A stretch of DNA of 64,000 bases from JACVRM01 sp963817375 (GCA_963817375.1 CAWFOB010000005.1:248001-312000), one strand, 5' to 3'; positions 19,071 to 27,180 are shown, numbered from the stretch's first letter. Made by a program: numbers and translations. The notes: generated from the sequence alone by a model not told the origin.

Positions 19071-19748
19071 ATGGCGCCTTCACGCATGCCCGAAGAAACC
19101 GACCTTCACCAGCTCGTCGCCGCCTACGCGCTGAACGCGCTGGACGACGAGGATCGCGTCGCATTCGAGGAACACCTCGCCGGCTGCGAGCAGTGCACCG
19201 CGGCGCTGGCCGAGCTGCGCGACACGGCGGCCGCGCTCGCGTACGTCCCGGAGACCGTTGCGCCGCCCACAGCGCTTCGCAGCCGCATTCTCGAGACGGC
19301 ACGAGCAGAGCGGCCGAACGTCGTCCCGCTTCGTCCGCGCCGCACGCGCGGGCTCAGCGCGGTGGCAGCGGTAGCGGTCGCCGCCGCGGCCGCGCTCGCG
19401 ATCTGGAACGTCTCGCTGCACAACTCGCTCGACAATGCACGCTCGGCGAGCTCGAAGATCGTCGGGCTCAAGGGCGCCGAGGGCAACCTCGCGGTCGCCG
19501 GCTCCGGAAGCGCTGCGCTGTTCATGTGCGGGATCGGCAAGGCACCGACCGGCAAGACCTACGAGGCGTGGGTGATCACGGACGGCAAGGCGGCCCGCGC
19601 CGGGGAGTTCCAGGGCAGCCCGCGCTGCGTGGCCGTTCCGCTCGCGCGCACCGTCCCGTCAGGCTCCGCCGTGGCCGTCACCGTCGAGCCCAACGGGGGG
19701 AGTGAGCAGCCCACGAGCACCCCGATCATCGAGTCGGAGCCGGCATGA
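19071..19748 (+). CDS. Anti-sigma factor, RskA type, with zinc-finger (ZAS) motif
   Basis: 225 residues. The N-terminal cytoplasmic domain carries the HxxxCxxC anti-sigma zinc motif in HLAGCEQCTAAL (~residue 39-46), after HQLVAAYALNALDDEDRVAFEEHL. One TM helix follows (LSAVAAVAVAAAAALAIWNV, ~100-120), then an extracytoplasmic RskA C-terminal domain (APTGKTYEAWVITDGKAARAGEF). Its stop overlaps the sigma-factor start (ATGA), so the pair is translationally coupled. It presumably sequesters the ECF factor at the membrane. The anti-sigma gene precedes the sigma gene, the reverse of the common order. ATG at 19086 is an alternative start. Confidence 0.88.
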   Translation: MAPSRMPEETDLHQLVAAYALNALDDEDRVAFEEHLAGCEQCTAALAELRDTAAALAYVPETVAPPTALRSRILETARAERPNVVPLRPRRTRGLSAVAAVAVAAAAALAIWNVSLHNSLDNARSASSKIVGLKGAEGNLAVAGSGSAALFMCGIGKAPTGKTYEAWVITDGKAARAGEFQGSPRCVAVPLARTVPSGSAVAVTVEPNGGSEQPTSTPIIESEPA

Positions 19749-20395
19749 GCACGCTGATCGGCGTTTCGCCACCTGAAGACGCCCTGGTAGGTTCGACCGC
19801 AGTGGGCCGTGAAGCGCACGGGGCGCGGCCTCTCGAGCAGGCAACCGACCAGGAGCTGCTCGCCCTCGTCGCGCGCTCGGACGACCTCGCGCTCGCCGAG
19901 CTCTACGACCGCTACGGCGGCGTCGCGTACGGGCTCGCGCTGCGCATCCTGCGCGACGACGCGCTGGCGCAGGACGCCGTCCAGGACGCGTTTCTCGCCG
20001 TGTGGCGCTCGGCGGCCGGCTTCCTGCCCGAGCGCGCCAAGGCGAGCACCTGGATCCTGACGCTCGTCCACCGCCGCGCCGTGGACCTCGTGCGCCGCGA
20101 GCAGCGCCGCCGCACCGAGCCGCTCGAGCCCGAGCAGCACCCTGCCACCAGCGCCAGCGACGAGGAGGCATCCGTCCGTTTCTACCGCCGCGCCGTGCAG
20201 GAGGCGCTCGAGCAGCTGCCGCCCGACCAGCGGCAGGCGATCGAGCTCGCCTACTACGCCGGCCTCTCCCAGTCCGAGGTCGCCGAGCGCCTCGGCCAGC
20301 CGCTCGGGACGATCAAGAGCCGGACGTTCGCAGGTCTCAGCCGCCTGCGTGAGCTCTTGCGCGAGGCGGGCGTCGAGGAACCCGCGCTGTCGTAG
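19745..20395 (+). CDS. RNA polymerase sigma factor, ECF family (SigK/RpoE-like)
   Basis: 216 residues. Region 2 is LAELYDRYGGVAYGLALRIL with AQDAVQDAFLAVWR and ASTWILTLVHRRAVDLVRRE. Region 4 is ALEQLPPDQRQAIELAYY...LSQSEVAERLGQPLGTIKSRT. The ATG overlaps the anti-sigma stop by 4 bp. An in-frame GTG at 19802 (GREAHGARPLEQATDQELL) is a plausible alternative, since the first 19 residues are not conserved-looking. It partners the upstream RskA-like protein. The signal and regulon cannot be read from the window. Confidence 0.9.
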   Translation: MSTLIGVSPPEDALVGSTAVGREAHGARPLEQATDQELLALVARSDDLALAELYDRYGGVAYGLALRILRDDALAQDAVQDAFLAVWRSAAGFLPERAKASTWILTLVHRRAVDLVRREQRRRTEPLEPEQHPATSASDEEASVRFYRRAVQEALEQLPPDQRQAIELAYYAGLSQSEVAERLGQPLGTIKSRTFAGLSRLRELLREAGVEEPALS

Positions 20396-20425
20396 CGCCT
20401 CGCTGCTCTAGCATCCCGCGGGGCG

Positions 20426-21373
20426 ATGCATGAGCTGCCTCAGCATCTGAAGGGACGGGATTTCGTCAGGATCGGCGGATGGACGCGCGACGACCTCGCG
20501 GCGATCCTCGATCTCGCCGACGACCTGAAGCGCGCGCGACGGAGCGGAGAGGACGAAACCCTGCTGCCCGGGCGGGCGCTCGGCCTCCTGTTCCTGAAGC
20601 CTTCCACCCGCACGCGCGTGTCGTTCTCGGTCGGTATCGCCCAGCTCGGCGGCACGTCGATCCCGCTGTCGTCGTCCGAGCTGCACCTCGGCCAGGGCAC
20701 GGAGACGATCCGCGACACGGCGATCGTGCTTTCGCGCTACCTCGACGCGCTCGTCGTGCGCACGTTCGATCAGGCCGACGTCGAGGAGCTCGCCCGGCAC
20801 GCGGATGTACCCGTCATCAACGGCCTCACGGACTGGGCGCATCCGTGCCAGGCGCTCGCCGACCTGATGACGATCCGCGAACGGCTCGGGCGCCTGTCGG
20901 GCGTCCGCGTCGCGTACCTCGGCGACGGCAACAACGTCTGCTCGTCGCTGATGGTCGCGGCTGCGAAGTTCGGCGTGCGCTTCGCCGCAGCGACGCCGAA
21001 GGGTTACGAGCCGGCCGAGCAGGTGCTCGTCGCGGCCCGCCGCGCGGCGGTTCAGGCCGGTGGCACCGTGGAGCTCGTGCACGACGCAGCGTCCGCCGTG
21101 CGGGGCGCGGACGTGCTCTACACCGATGTCTGGACGAGCATGGGCCAGGAGGCCGAGCGCGAACAGCGGCTGCGCGACTTCGAGGGGTTCAGGATCGACA
21201 CGGACCTGCTCGCGCGCGCGAAGCCCGAGGCGATCGTCCTCCACTGCCTGCCGGCGCACTACGGCGAGGAGATCACCGAGGACGTCGCCCACGGGCCGCA
21301 GTCGGCCATCTGGGACCAGGCGGAGAACCGGCTGCACTCGCAGAAGGCACTTCTCGCGCTGCTCGTCCGGTGA
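20426..21373 (+). CDS. argF: Ornithine carbamoyltransferase
   Basis: 315 residues. Carbamoyl-phosphate binding loop STRTR (residues 60-64), HPCQALADL, LGDGNNVCSSLM (ornithine side) and HCLPAHYGEEI. The last motif contains the Cys of the ornithine-binding HCLP signature. Catalyses ornithine + carbamoyl phosphate to citrulline in arginine biosynthesis (cytoplasm). The usual HCLPAHRGEE has Tyr in place of Arg here, a mild deviation. No other arg genes are adjacent; it is translationally coupled (GTGA overlap) to a zincin gene. Confidence 0.92.
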   Translation: MHELPQHLKGRDFVRIGGWTRDDLAAILDLADDLKRARRSGEDETLLPGRALGLLFLKPSTRTRVSFSVGIAQLGGTSIPLSSSELHLGQGTETIRDTAIVLSRYLDALVVRTFDQADVEELARHADVPVINGLTDWAHPCQALADLMTIRERLGRLSGVRVAYLGDGNNVCSSLMVAAAKFGVRFAAATPKGYEPAEQVLVAARRAAVQAGGTVELVHDAASAVRGADVLYTDVWTSMGQEAEREQRLRDFEGFRIDTDLLARAKPEAIVLHCLPAHYGEEITEDVAHGPQSAIWDQAENRLHSQKALLALLVR

Positions 21374-21705
21374 CGGAGGCCGAGTTCGACGAGCACGTTC
21401 GCGCGGCCCTCGACGCGCTCCCGCCCCGGCTCGCCGCGGCGCTGCAGAACGTCGCGGTCGTCGTGGAGGAGGAGAACGCCGACGATCCCGACCTGTTCGG
21501 GCTGTACGACGGCGTGCCGCTGACCGAGCGCGGCGTCGAGGCTCCGCTCCAGCCCGACCGGATCGCGATCTACCGCCGCCCGCTCATCGAGGACTTCAGC
21601 GACCCGAGGGAGCTGCGCGACGAGATCCGCATCACCGTGCTGCACGAGCTCGGGCACTACTTCGGGATCGACGAGGACCGCCTCGAGGAGCTGGGGTACG
21701 CGTGA
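21370..21705 (+). CDS. Small zincin-like metallopeptidase family protein
   Basis: 111 residues. VLHELGHYFGIDEDRLEEL gives the HExxHxxG zinc motif at the C-terminus, after DEIRITVLHEL. Overall layout (short N-terminal helix, EEENADDPDLFGLYDG, IAIYRRPLIED) matches the minimal zincin family found in actinobacteria. The GTG start overlaps the argF stop by 4 bp, and its stop overlaps the GTG of a tiny membrane peptide. The substrate is unknown; it may not be secreted since no signal peptide is visible. Confidence 0.8.
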   Translation: MTEAEFDEHVRAALDALPPRLAAALQNVAVVVEEENADDPDLFGLYDGVPLTERGVEAPLQPDRIAIYRRPLIEDFSDPRELRDEIRITVLHELGHYFGIDEDRLEELGYA

Positions 21706-21800
21706 CGCTCGCGCTCGAGGCGCTCGCCGTGCTCGCCGGCGCGGTCGCAATCGCGGTTCTGGCCGGCTTCGCGCTGCTCGTCGTACGGGGCGGGCAGTAG
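21702..21800 (+). CDS. Tiny single-pass membrane peptide (hypothetical)
   Basis: A 32-residue frame starting GTG that overlaps the zincin stop by 4 bp. It is almost entirely one hydrophobic helix (LEALAVLAGAVAIAVLAGFA) ending in VVRGGQ. The overlap with the preceding gene and the clean TM helix support translation; no homology claim is made. Confidence 0.4.
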   Translation: MTLALEALAVLAGAVAIAVLAGFALLVVRGGQ

Positions 21801-21927
21801 CGAGGGGCCTCCCCCCGAGGTGCAGTCCGCGTTCCCCTCGCTCCTGCCCGCTTGTGACGAATGTCCCAGAGGTCGTAGGGGAAGTCAAGGCGGAATACGG
21901 AGGCCCTGTCTCACGTTTGTCGTGTTT

Positions 21928-22170
21928 GTGAGCACACTTCAGAACATCCGAGACGAGATCGAACGGTTGAGCGACCGCCGCGTCGAGCTCTGGCATCGCC
22001 TCTCGGAAGGCCGCGACCCCGATGTGGCCACCGAGCTCAAGGAGCTCGACCATCGGATCGAGGCACTCTGGGACGAGCATCGCCGGCTACGCGCGACGCT
22101 CCGGTTCGGAGACCGGTCGAAGATCGTCGCCCGCGCACGCATGGAGGAGCGCCTCGAGCGCGCCGCCTAG
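21928..22170 (+). CDS. Small charged coiled-coil protein (hypothetical)
   Basis: 80 residues starting GTG AGC ACA. The sequence is a highly charged helix rich in Arg and Glu, including LQNIRDEIERLSDRRVELW, IEALWDEHRRLRATL and ARARMEERLERA. The IEALWDEHRRLR segment vaguely resembles small actinobacterial DUF2630-type proteins, which I cannot confirm. It is followed by a strong terminator hairpin at 22211-22247. The 127 bp between the tiny membrane peptide and this gene hold no further gene that I can see. Confidence 0.6.
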   Translation: MSTLQNIRDEIERLSDRRVELWHRLSEGRDPDVATELKELDHRIEALWDEHRRLRATLRFGDRSKIVARARMEERLERAA

Positions 22171-22210
22171 CGGGCCCCTATCCACACTCATTCCCTCCGC
22201 TTCACCTGCC

Positions 22211-22247
22211 ACGACCGGCGGCCCCGCAAGGGGCCGTCGGTCGTTTT
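22211..22247 (+). terminator. Rho-independent terminator after small coiled-coil gene
   Basis: ACGACCG (22211-22217) pairs with CGGTCGT (22238-22244) and GGCCCC (22220-22225) with GGGGCC (22230-22235) around a GCAA loop, followed by a TTTT run. It closes the transcription unit upstream of the tRNA region. Confidence 0.85.
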
Positions 22248-22327
22248 GTTCCGAAAGCGAAGGATTTTCGAATCCTTTACAGCTTGGACCGTAAGTCGGG
22301 GCACCTTCCAGCGTCTAATCCAGTGAG

Positions 22328-22560
22328 ATGCCTCCCGTCTCCCGCGAACCTTCCCCCCTGGCGCTTCGATCGAGTCGCTACGGCACTCGATCGAAGCGCT
22401 GGTCGCGGCCCGCCAGGACATGCGCGACCGCCGGGCGACCCGCTCGGAGCTGGAGGCGAACCGCAACGCCATCGTTCGGCTGCAGCAGCACCTCTCCGTC
22501 GCCCTGATCTCGGAGCGGTGGGATGTTGCGGCTGCGCAGCTCGCTCAGAGCACGGCCTAG
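22328..22560 (+). CDS. Small coiled-coil protein (hypothetical), probable frameshift
   Basis: From 22345 the frame encodes a helix-forming segment including ASIESLRHSIEALVAARQD, RATRSELEANRNAIVRLQQH and ISERWDVAAAQLAQSTA, then TAG at 22558-22560. It has coding-like third-position GC, but there is no start codon in that frame. An ATG at 22328 in another frame would give MPPVSRE and join it if one A is missing near 22345. I therefore suggest a ~78-residue gene with a one-base deletion. It ends 24 bp before tRNA-Ala. Confidence 0.4.
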
Positions 22561-22584
22561 ACAGCCTCTAAACTTCTTCTCCAC

Positions 22585-22657
22585 GGGGCGTTAGCTCAGT
22601 TGGGAGAGCGTCGGCTTTGCAAGCCGAAGGTCGCCGGTTCGAACCCGGCACGCTCCA
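22585..22657 (+). tRNA. tRNA-Ala (anticodon TGC)
   Basis: Cloverleaf: acceptor GGGGCGT pairs with ACGCTCC including the G3:U70 wobble that identifies alanine tRNAs. The D-arm contains AGCTCAGTTGGGAGAGC, the anticodon loop CTTTGCAAG has anticodon TGC, and the T-arm is CCGGTTCGAACCCGG. Discriminator A at 22657; CCA is not encoded. A degenerate copy of its 3' end occurs at 28460-28491, so it is the attachment site of an island. Confidence 0.96.
22622..22653. repeat. attL candidate (tRNA-Ala 3' end)
   Basis: AGCCGAAGGTCGCCGGTTCG begins a 32-bp block within the tRNA anticodon stem to acceptor stem. It is repeated at 28460-28491 with one mismatch (A versus G in the T-loop-proximal stem). Confidence 0.65.
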
Positions 22658-22729
22658 CTCCTAAAGGCGCTGGAAAACGGCATCTTCCGGCGCCGCGGGT
22701 TCTTGCACTTCGTCCAGCGTGCTAGCGGA

Positions 22730-22747
22730 TGGAACCGGGATGGAACC
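22730..22747. repeat. Direct repeat pair TGGAACC with 11-bp period, copy 1
   Basis: TGGAACC at 22730-22736 and 22741-22747. The same pair with the same 11-bp spacing recurs at 25926-25943 and 27266-27283, only inside the island. One helical turn of spacing suggests a protein-binding site, possibly recombinase arm sites (inference). Confidence 0.5.
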
Positions 22748-22790
22748 ACTCGTGCTCCGTGGCGGCGCAGCATTGCGCGCGGGCGAATGA

Positions 22791-22811
22791 GCCCTGGGCC
22801 TGGCCCAGGGC
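22791..22811. repeat. 10-bp perfect inverted repeat
   Basis: GCCCTGGGCC (22791-22800) and GGCCCAGGGC (22802-22811) form a near-continuous palindrome. There is no T-run, so it is more likely a binding site or a factor-dependent terminator than an intrinsic terminator. The 22658-22858 stretch otherwise holds no gene I can support. Confidence 0.5.
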
Positions 22812-22858
22812 CTCCGCGTTTGCCTGCGGCGGAAGTACAACGTCATCATGAGTCGGCT

Positions 22859-23101
22859 GTGTGGGTGATCCGCGTGCTGGGCGCCGCCCGCGCGACTGGG
22901 TTCGCGATCGGTGTCGTGGCCCTCGCGGTGGCTTCCGTACATACGGGCGGCGTCGCCGGCTGGCTGTTCGCAGCTGCTGTCATTGTCCTGGCCGCCCTGC
23001 TGGTGCTGGCCGCCTGGCTCCGTAGGAACCGGTGGGTGGAGTCCGTGAACGACCGCGAGAGTCCATGCCTAGACGAAGCTGTTTCCGTTAGCCGTCGCTA
23101 G
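22859..23101 (+). CDS. Small two-helix membrane protein (hypothetical)
   Basis: About 80 residues from a GTG (GTG TGG GTG ATC). Two hydrophobic helices, ATGFAIGVVALAVASVHTG and VAGWLFAAAVIVLAALLVLA, are followed by a basic, then acidic tail (WLRRNRWVESVNDRES). The frame is open further upstream but that part is not coding-like. No family recognised. It is the first gene inside the island, 200 bp after the tRNA. Confidence 0.45.
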   Translation: MWVIRVLGAARATGFAIGVVALAVASVHTGGVAGWLFAAAVIVLAALLVLAAWLRRNRWVESVNDRESPCLDEAVSVSRR

Positions 23102-23357
23102 CGTTCGATGCCATCTCAACGCCAGACGCGCCGATCTGGCCTCCAAGCGGCCCCGGAGCGCCTCCTCCTACTCGCGCGCGAGATGGCCGTACGTGCGGTC
23201 GATCATCCCGACCGAAGTAGCCATCGGGCCGGCCAACTCGAAAAGATGCTGATACCCGCTGCGAGGGCCTCGGTCGCGAGCGTGTGACGCAGGCAGTAGG
23301 GGCCACGGTGACCCGTCAGCGCCGCGAAGGGTGCGACGAGGCCCCCGCTCTTCCGCG
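23088..23357 (-). pseudogene. Tyrosine recombinase (integrase) C-terminal remnant
   Basis: Reading leftward: TGHRGPYCLRHTLATEALAAG contains the Arg-His of box II (HxxR region). After one extra T (frame slip near 23240) it continues ELAGPMATSVGMIDRTYGHLARE, with the nucleophile Tyr in RTYGHL. An in-frame TAG at 23168-23170 interrupts a tail that otherwise continues EEALRGRLEARSAR and, in a shifted frame, SGVEMASNASDG. Only the last ~90 residues of a ~380-residue actinobacterial phage integrase remain. The N-terminal part is absent because the secreted-protein gene and its terminator begin there. It points toward the tRNA, the usual orientation for an attP-proximal integrase. Confidence 0.75.
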
Positions 23358-23363
23358 GGCCTC
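23338..23363 (-). terminator. GAGGCCC...GGGCCTC hairpin downstream of island secreted protein
   Basis: GAGGCCCCCGC (23338-23348) pairs with GCGGGCCTC (23355-23363) around TCTTCC. The same GAGGCCC/GGGCCTC stem follows each of the tandem paralogues at 45-52 kb. No clear U-run on this strand. Confidence 0.55.
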
Positions 23364-23431
23364 GCTGTGAGCCGTTCTTGTCCGTCCCTTTGCCGTCGAG
23401 ACCGCAGGAGTCCTGCGCGTGCCTTACGGCG

Positions 23432-25534
23432 TTAGGGATCCTTCGCCGTGTTCCTGTAGGTGACGACGTTGACGCCTGGAGCTACGTAGAAGGTGATGTT
23501 GCCGTTGGTGAGATCGGGCGGCTGGACGCTGCGCCCACCGGTGACCGTGATGCTGGTGACGTCCCAGGTCGTCGACGGCGTTCCGTCCTCGTGGACAGTG
23601 AGCGTCGCCGGCTGACCCGCCGGCGACAAAATCGGGAAATCACCCGGGACGAGGATGCACTCACCCGGATAGATCGGACCGATGTGAGTGAACTGCCCCA
23701 CGAGGTACGTGAACGCCTTACCACCAAGTGCGTCCTGAGAAGTCGGCGGGATCGTCTTGCAGAGCTTGACCTGCGCCCGCTTAATCCGGTTGTAGTAGGT
23801 GACGAGCGTCTCGCCGTTGGCCCCGTAGGGCACCGAGACGGTGACCGTGCGGGTGGCCAGAGTGCGACTGACCTCGCGGTCGGCCGGGACGACCGTGATG
23901 CCGTTCCCCGGCGCGTTCGGGTCGAGTTCGTAGTTCGTCGACGCCAGCTCGGTGACGGCGTGGGTGCCGACTGAGACCCGCATCGGCAGCGAGCACGTCC
24001 CCGCGCGGATGTTCAAGATCGTGCCGCCGTCCACGCGGAACTGGAAGGTCGGTTGTGTGTTCATGCCGACGACCGTGTGCTTGCAGATCTCGAGCAGGCC
24101 CCTGGCCGTGTTCGTGATCGTCTTGGTGTTGATGCCCGGGGCGATTGTGATCGGGCCGCCGCCGCTGGTGTCGATGGACTGGCCGCGAGTGGGATCGATC
24201 TGGCCGATCCCGAAGACCGCGAGGTTCTCCTCGACGTCGACGGTGCTGCCGGTGGGGAAGTTGCCGACGATCACGCACTGGGTCTGTGCCTGGGCGGTGA
24301 TCTCGATCCCCGTGAGGTCGTTGCCTCCGTCGAGCGGGTGCACGTTGAAGTAGAAGTCCTGGCCGATCAGATCGGCCGAGCCCGGCCCGAGGGCCTTGCA
24401 GATCTTGAGCTGGCCCCGTTGCGCCTTGTTGACGAAGTGCACCTGCGTCTCGTCGGCCGGGTCCGCGGATGGCGGAACCTCGACGTCGGCGGTGTGGTTG
24501 CCGAGGTCCGCCGTGAGGAGGCGGTCGGACGGGATCGTGAACGCGTCGACCAGGCTGAAGCCCGGCTGCGTCTGCTCGGTCACGTGAACGACACCAGCGC
24601 CGCCTACCTGTGCAAGGCCGACGTCCACCTCAATAGGCGCTGAGCATTGACCCGCGAGTACGGCCGCGTCGTAGCTGAACCCGAGCGCGTCTTCAACGGT
24701 GAACAGGAATGGCCCGACGACCGCCGGGTCCGGTGAGCCGTTCGCGAGGGGGGCAGCGTCCTTGCAGATCTCCAGCCAGCCGGTGCTCGAAGGCGGCAGC
24801 GCCTCGTCGTCGTACAGGACGGCGGTCGCGGTCGCGCCGATCCTGACCCATGTGTCGCCGGTCGAGATGTCGAAGTTCTCGAGAGCCGTAAACGGGTCGG
24901 CATCGACCCACTGAACCTCGGTTCCAGCCGGGATCTGCTCGCGGACATTTACGAGCGTCCCGACCGGGAACGTTCCGGCAGGCCGGCAAGACCACTCGGC
25001 GGTCGTTGCGTAGAGGGCCGTCGTCGCTTCGACCGAAACGAGCGGCCCGCCGTTCACCCGAAAGCTGAAGAGGCGGCCAAGGTACGCCGGCGTCGACGTG
25101 AACTTGCAGATCTTGAGCGTCCCGTAGGTGCCCCCTGCCGGCTGGTTGGTGAACGTAACCAGCGTCTCCGACGAGGTCGACGCGCCCGTCTGCACGGTCA
25201 CGCTACGACCGGGCAGGTTCTCCGACAGCTTGCGCAGCGACGGGCGCACGGTCGTCGAGGCGACGTCGGTCGCGGGGTTCGACTGCGCCTCGGTGATGGT
25301 CACCGAACTGCCAGCGACGGTGATCGGCCCCGAACAGCGACCCCCGTTGACGGACACTGAGGCGCCACCCAAGATCGAGTACTGAAACGTCCGCCCGGAC
25401 ATGCCGTTGGCAGACGACTTACAGATCTCGATCACGCTGGCCGACGCCGCCTGGGCGCCGAACGCCAGAACGCCAACCGTCGCGATCGCAAACACGACCA
25501 CAGCACGACGAAGCGCCCCACTTGGTCTCTTCAT
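23432..25534 (-). CDS. Secreted six-module CnaB/SpaA-like protein with paired cysteines (island copy)
   Basis: 700 residues, intact. Sec signal peptide (basic N-terminus, AVVVFAIATVGVLAFGA, cleavage near AASA). Six modules of about 105-120 residues each begin with an xICK/xLCK strand and carry one further Cys (RCSGPI, WSCRPAG, QCSAPI, QCVIVGN, TCSLPM, ECILVPG). This gives one Cys pair per module. Each module also retains the Lys right after the first Cys, a mid-module Glu (ITEAQ, VREQ, VTEQ) and a terminal Asn or Asp (FTNQ, YDDE, FVNK, ITNT, YYNR, YRNT), the positions of the CnaB isopeptide triad. No LPXTG motif or C-terminal helix, so it is probably released. The ATG at 25534 follows a GGGGAGGGGG ribosome site. 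Three tandem paralogues lie at 45146-51949. Confidence 0.85.
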   Translation of the reverse strand: MKRPSGALRRAVVVFAIATVGVLAFGAQAASASVIEICKSSANGMSGRTFQYSILGGASVSVNGGRCSGPITVAGSSVTITEAQSNPATDVASTTVRPSLRKLSENLPGRSVTVQTGASTSSETLVTFTNQPAGGTYGTLKICKFTSTPAYLGRLFSFRVNGGPLVSVEATTALYATTAEWSCRPAGTFPVGTLVNVREQIPAGTEVQWVDADPFTALENFDISTGDTWVRIGATATAVLYDDEALPPSSTGWLEICKDAAPLANGSPDPAVVGPFLFTVEDALGFSYDAAVLAGQCSAPIEVDVGLAQVGGAGVVHVTEQTQPGFSLVDAFTIPSDRLLTADLGNHTADVEVPPSADPADETQVHFVNKAQRGQLKICKALGPGSADLIGQDFYFNVHPLDGGNDLTGIEITAQAQTQCVIVGNFPTGSTVDVEENLAVFGIGQIDPTRGQSIDTSGGGPITIAPGINTKTITNTARGLLEICKHTVVGMNTQPTFQFRVDGGTILNIRAGTCSLPMRVSVGTHAVTELASTNYELDPNAPGNGITVVPADREVSRTLATRTVTVSVPYGANGETLVTYYNRIKRAQVKLCKTIPPTSQDALGGKAFTYLVGQFTHIGPIYPGECILVPGDFPILSPAGQPATLTVHEDGTPSTTWDVTSITVTGGRSVQPPDLTNGNITFYVAPGVNVVTYRNTAKDP

Positions 25535-25973
25535 GCCCCCTCCCCTGGGAAGCCAGAGCGTGGTTGCCCCGGTGATGCGATTCTCCGCCGTTCGCGCCCG
25601 TCGCTCCATCGCCCGCAGCGAGGGATCCAGCGATTCCCGCGTATCAGAGCATTCCGCCGTAGCCCATCAGCTCGCGCAGGGCCGTTTTGCAGCGAGGAGC
25701 GTCACGCGGAGCACGACCCCGTCAGCGGCAAGCGGAGGATCGGGAGCGACCACGGGCACACGGGAGCTTAGGGTCAGCGCCCGCGGTGGATGCTTGTCTT
25801 CACGCTGCTTGAAAGGGAGAGCTCCAGCATCCGCCGAGTAGGGTTGATAACCGGTCCCTGGCCAGCTTCAACGCTCGGCTTACGGCCGCCGCCCTCCGTT
25901 CCAGGCCTGCGCTACATGCTGTGGTTGGAACCAGGTTGGAACCGGCGGGCGCCGGTTCGGACTATTCCGGCAC
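25535..25973. other. Island intergenic region upstream of the secreted-protein gene
   Basis: About 440 bp between the secreted-protein start and the Fic gene's 3' end. It must hold the promoter of the minus-strand secreted-protein gene, but I see no convincing -10/-35 pair. It contains one TGGAACC pair (25926-25943). Open frames here have no coding character and I do not call genes. Confidence 0.5.
25926..25943. repeat. Direct repeat pair TGGAACC with 11-bp period, copy 2
   Basis: TGGAACC at 25926-25932 and 25937-25943, same spacing as copies at 22730 and 27266; located just beyond the 3' end of the Fic gene. Confidence 0.5.
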
Positions 25974-26987
25974 CTAGGCGGCGGTGGCGCTGTTCGGGCG
26001 GCGGCCTCGCCGCCGCGATGCCTTGTACTCGTCCACCCATGCCCTCGTCGAGTACCACTGATCGGACTGGCGCATAGCGCGAAGCCGGCCGCGATCTGCG
26101 GCGCGTCGGAGCGCAATGAGCGAGAGCTCCTGATCGGCAAGAGCGCTGATCGGAATCATCCTGTGCGGGCCGGCGAGCCCTGGCAGGAGAAAACGGTCGA
26201 TTCCGTGCTTCACCGCGCGCGCGAGAAGCTCAGCAAGCGGGCCCGCATCGCCCGCGTCGGCGCGCTCAAGACCCCTGACGTAACGGGCACGGTCACGCTT
26301 TCGGATGATCGCTGGTGGATAACCGCCGCGAACGAGCATGAGGTTCAGGGCAACCCGGCCCGCTCGGCCATTCCCGTCGCGGAACGGGTGGATTCGCTCG
26401 AACGCGGCGTGAAGGTCAGCGAGCCGCTCGAGGTGGTGCATCGCCGGCTCAACGCCCGTCTCACCGTTGACCTGCTTCAGCCAGTCCTCTACTTGAGGCG
26501 GCACGTCAGGGAAAGGCGGCGGACGCATCCCCGATGCGAATGGCTGAATGTCGTGCCGGCGGAACGCACCCGGCCCCTCCGACGCGCTGTAATCGTCAGG
26601 CGGGAAATGGCGCCACACCGGCTCGACCACGAGGCGGTGAATCTCTCGTAGCTCGGTCGTGTTGATCAGATCGACGTCGGATGACGCGTGGCGAACGGCG
26701 TGTCGATAGACCCAATGCGCTGCTTCGGCGTAGCCCTGCACCTCGAGGTACTCGCGGAGCTCCTTGTCGCCCACAGCGCGCCCTTCCTCCAAGAGCAGCT
26801 GCACCTCCTTGAGGATGAGCGTGTTTCCCTCGATGGCCGTGGAGTTGTGGGTCTCCTCGAACCAGATCCCTTCCCAGATCGCTTCAGCCTCGTCAGGCCG
26901 AGGCAGCCCGCCAACCTGGGCAAGCTCCACGACCGAGCGGTCGAGGCTCTCGTAGATGGACTGTCTGCTTGGGCGGCCGGGAGGCAT
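25974..26987 (-). CDS. Fic family protein (probable AMP transferase), class II self-inhibited
   Basis: 337 residues. Active-site motif HPFRDGNGRAGR (residues 200-211) contains the catalytic His and the phosphate-binding GNGR, matching HxFx(D/E)GNGRxxxR. An N-terminal STAIEGN (49-55) matches the inhibitory helix S/TxxxE(G/N), so the enzyme would carry its own autoinhibition (class II). A C-terminal extension of ~120 residues ends in a basic tail (SRRRGRRPN) and may be a DNA-binding or target-recognition part. Fic proteins transfer AMP from ATP to hydroxyl side chains of proteins. No separate antitoxin gene is visible. The ATG at 26987 is next to the AT-rich palindromic region. Confidence 0.88.
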   Translation of the reverse strand: MPPGRPSRQSIYESLDRSVVELAQVGGLPRPDEAEAIWEGIWFEETHNSTAIEGNTLILKEVQLLLEEGRAVGDKELREYLEVQGYAEAAHWVYRHAVRHASSDVDLINTTELREIHRLVVEPVWRHFPPDDYSASEGPGAFRRHDIQPFASGMRPPPFPDVPPQVEDWLKQVNGETGVEPAMHHLERLADLHAAFERIHPFRDGNGRAGRVALNLMLVRGGYPPAIIRKRDRARYVRGLERADAGDAGPLAELLARAVKHGIDRFLLPGLAGPHRMIPISALADQELSLIALRRAADRGRLRAMRQSDQWYSTRAWVDEYKASRRRGRRPNSATAA

Positions 26988-27180
26988 ACTGAAATTAGGT
27001 ACGTTCTCGTTATTTCAACACTCGCGTACCCAATTCTAGTCATTGGAGCGGACGCCCCCGGAAAAGGAGCTTCCTGGCGTACCTCGCGTCCATTCGATAC
27101 CCGGCGCAAGTGCGGTACTTGGCGTATTCGACGTACTTCGCCTACCCGCGCAACCACAGGCTGCGACTGGCGAGAGTATT

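Noticed and set aside
23432..25534. Sortase-anchored pilin or adhesin
   Set aside because: No LPXTG-like motif, no C-terminal hydrophobic helix with basic tail, and no sortase gene in the window.
25974..26987. Fic as toxin of a two-gene toxin-antitoxin pair
   Set aside because: The inhibitory STAIEGN motif is inside the same protein and no small antitoxin gene lies upstream; class II self-inhibition explains it.
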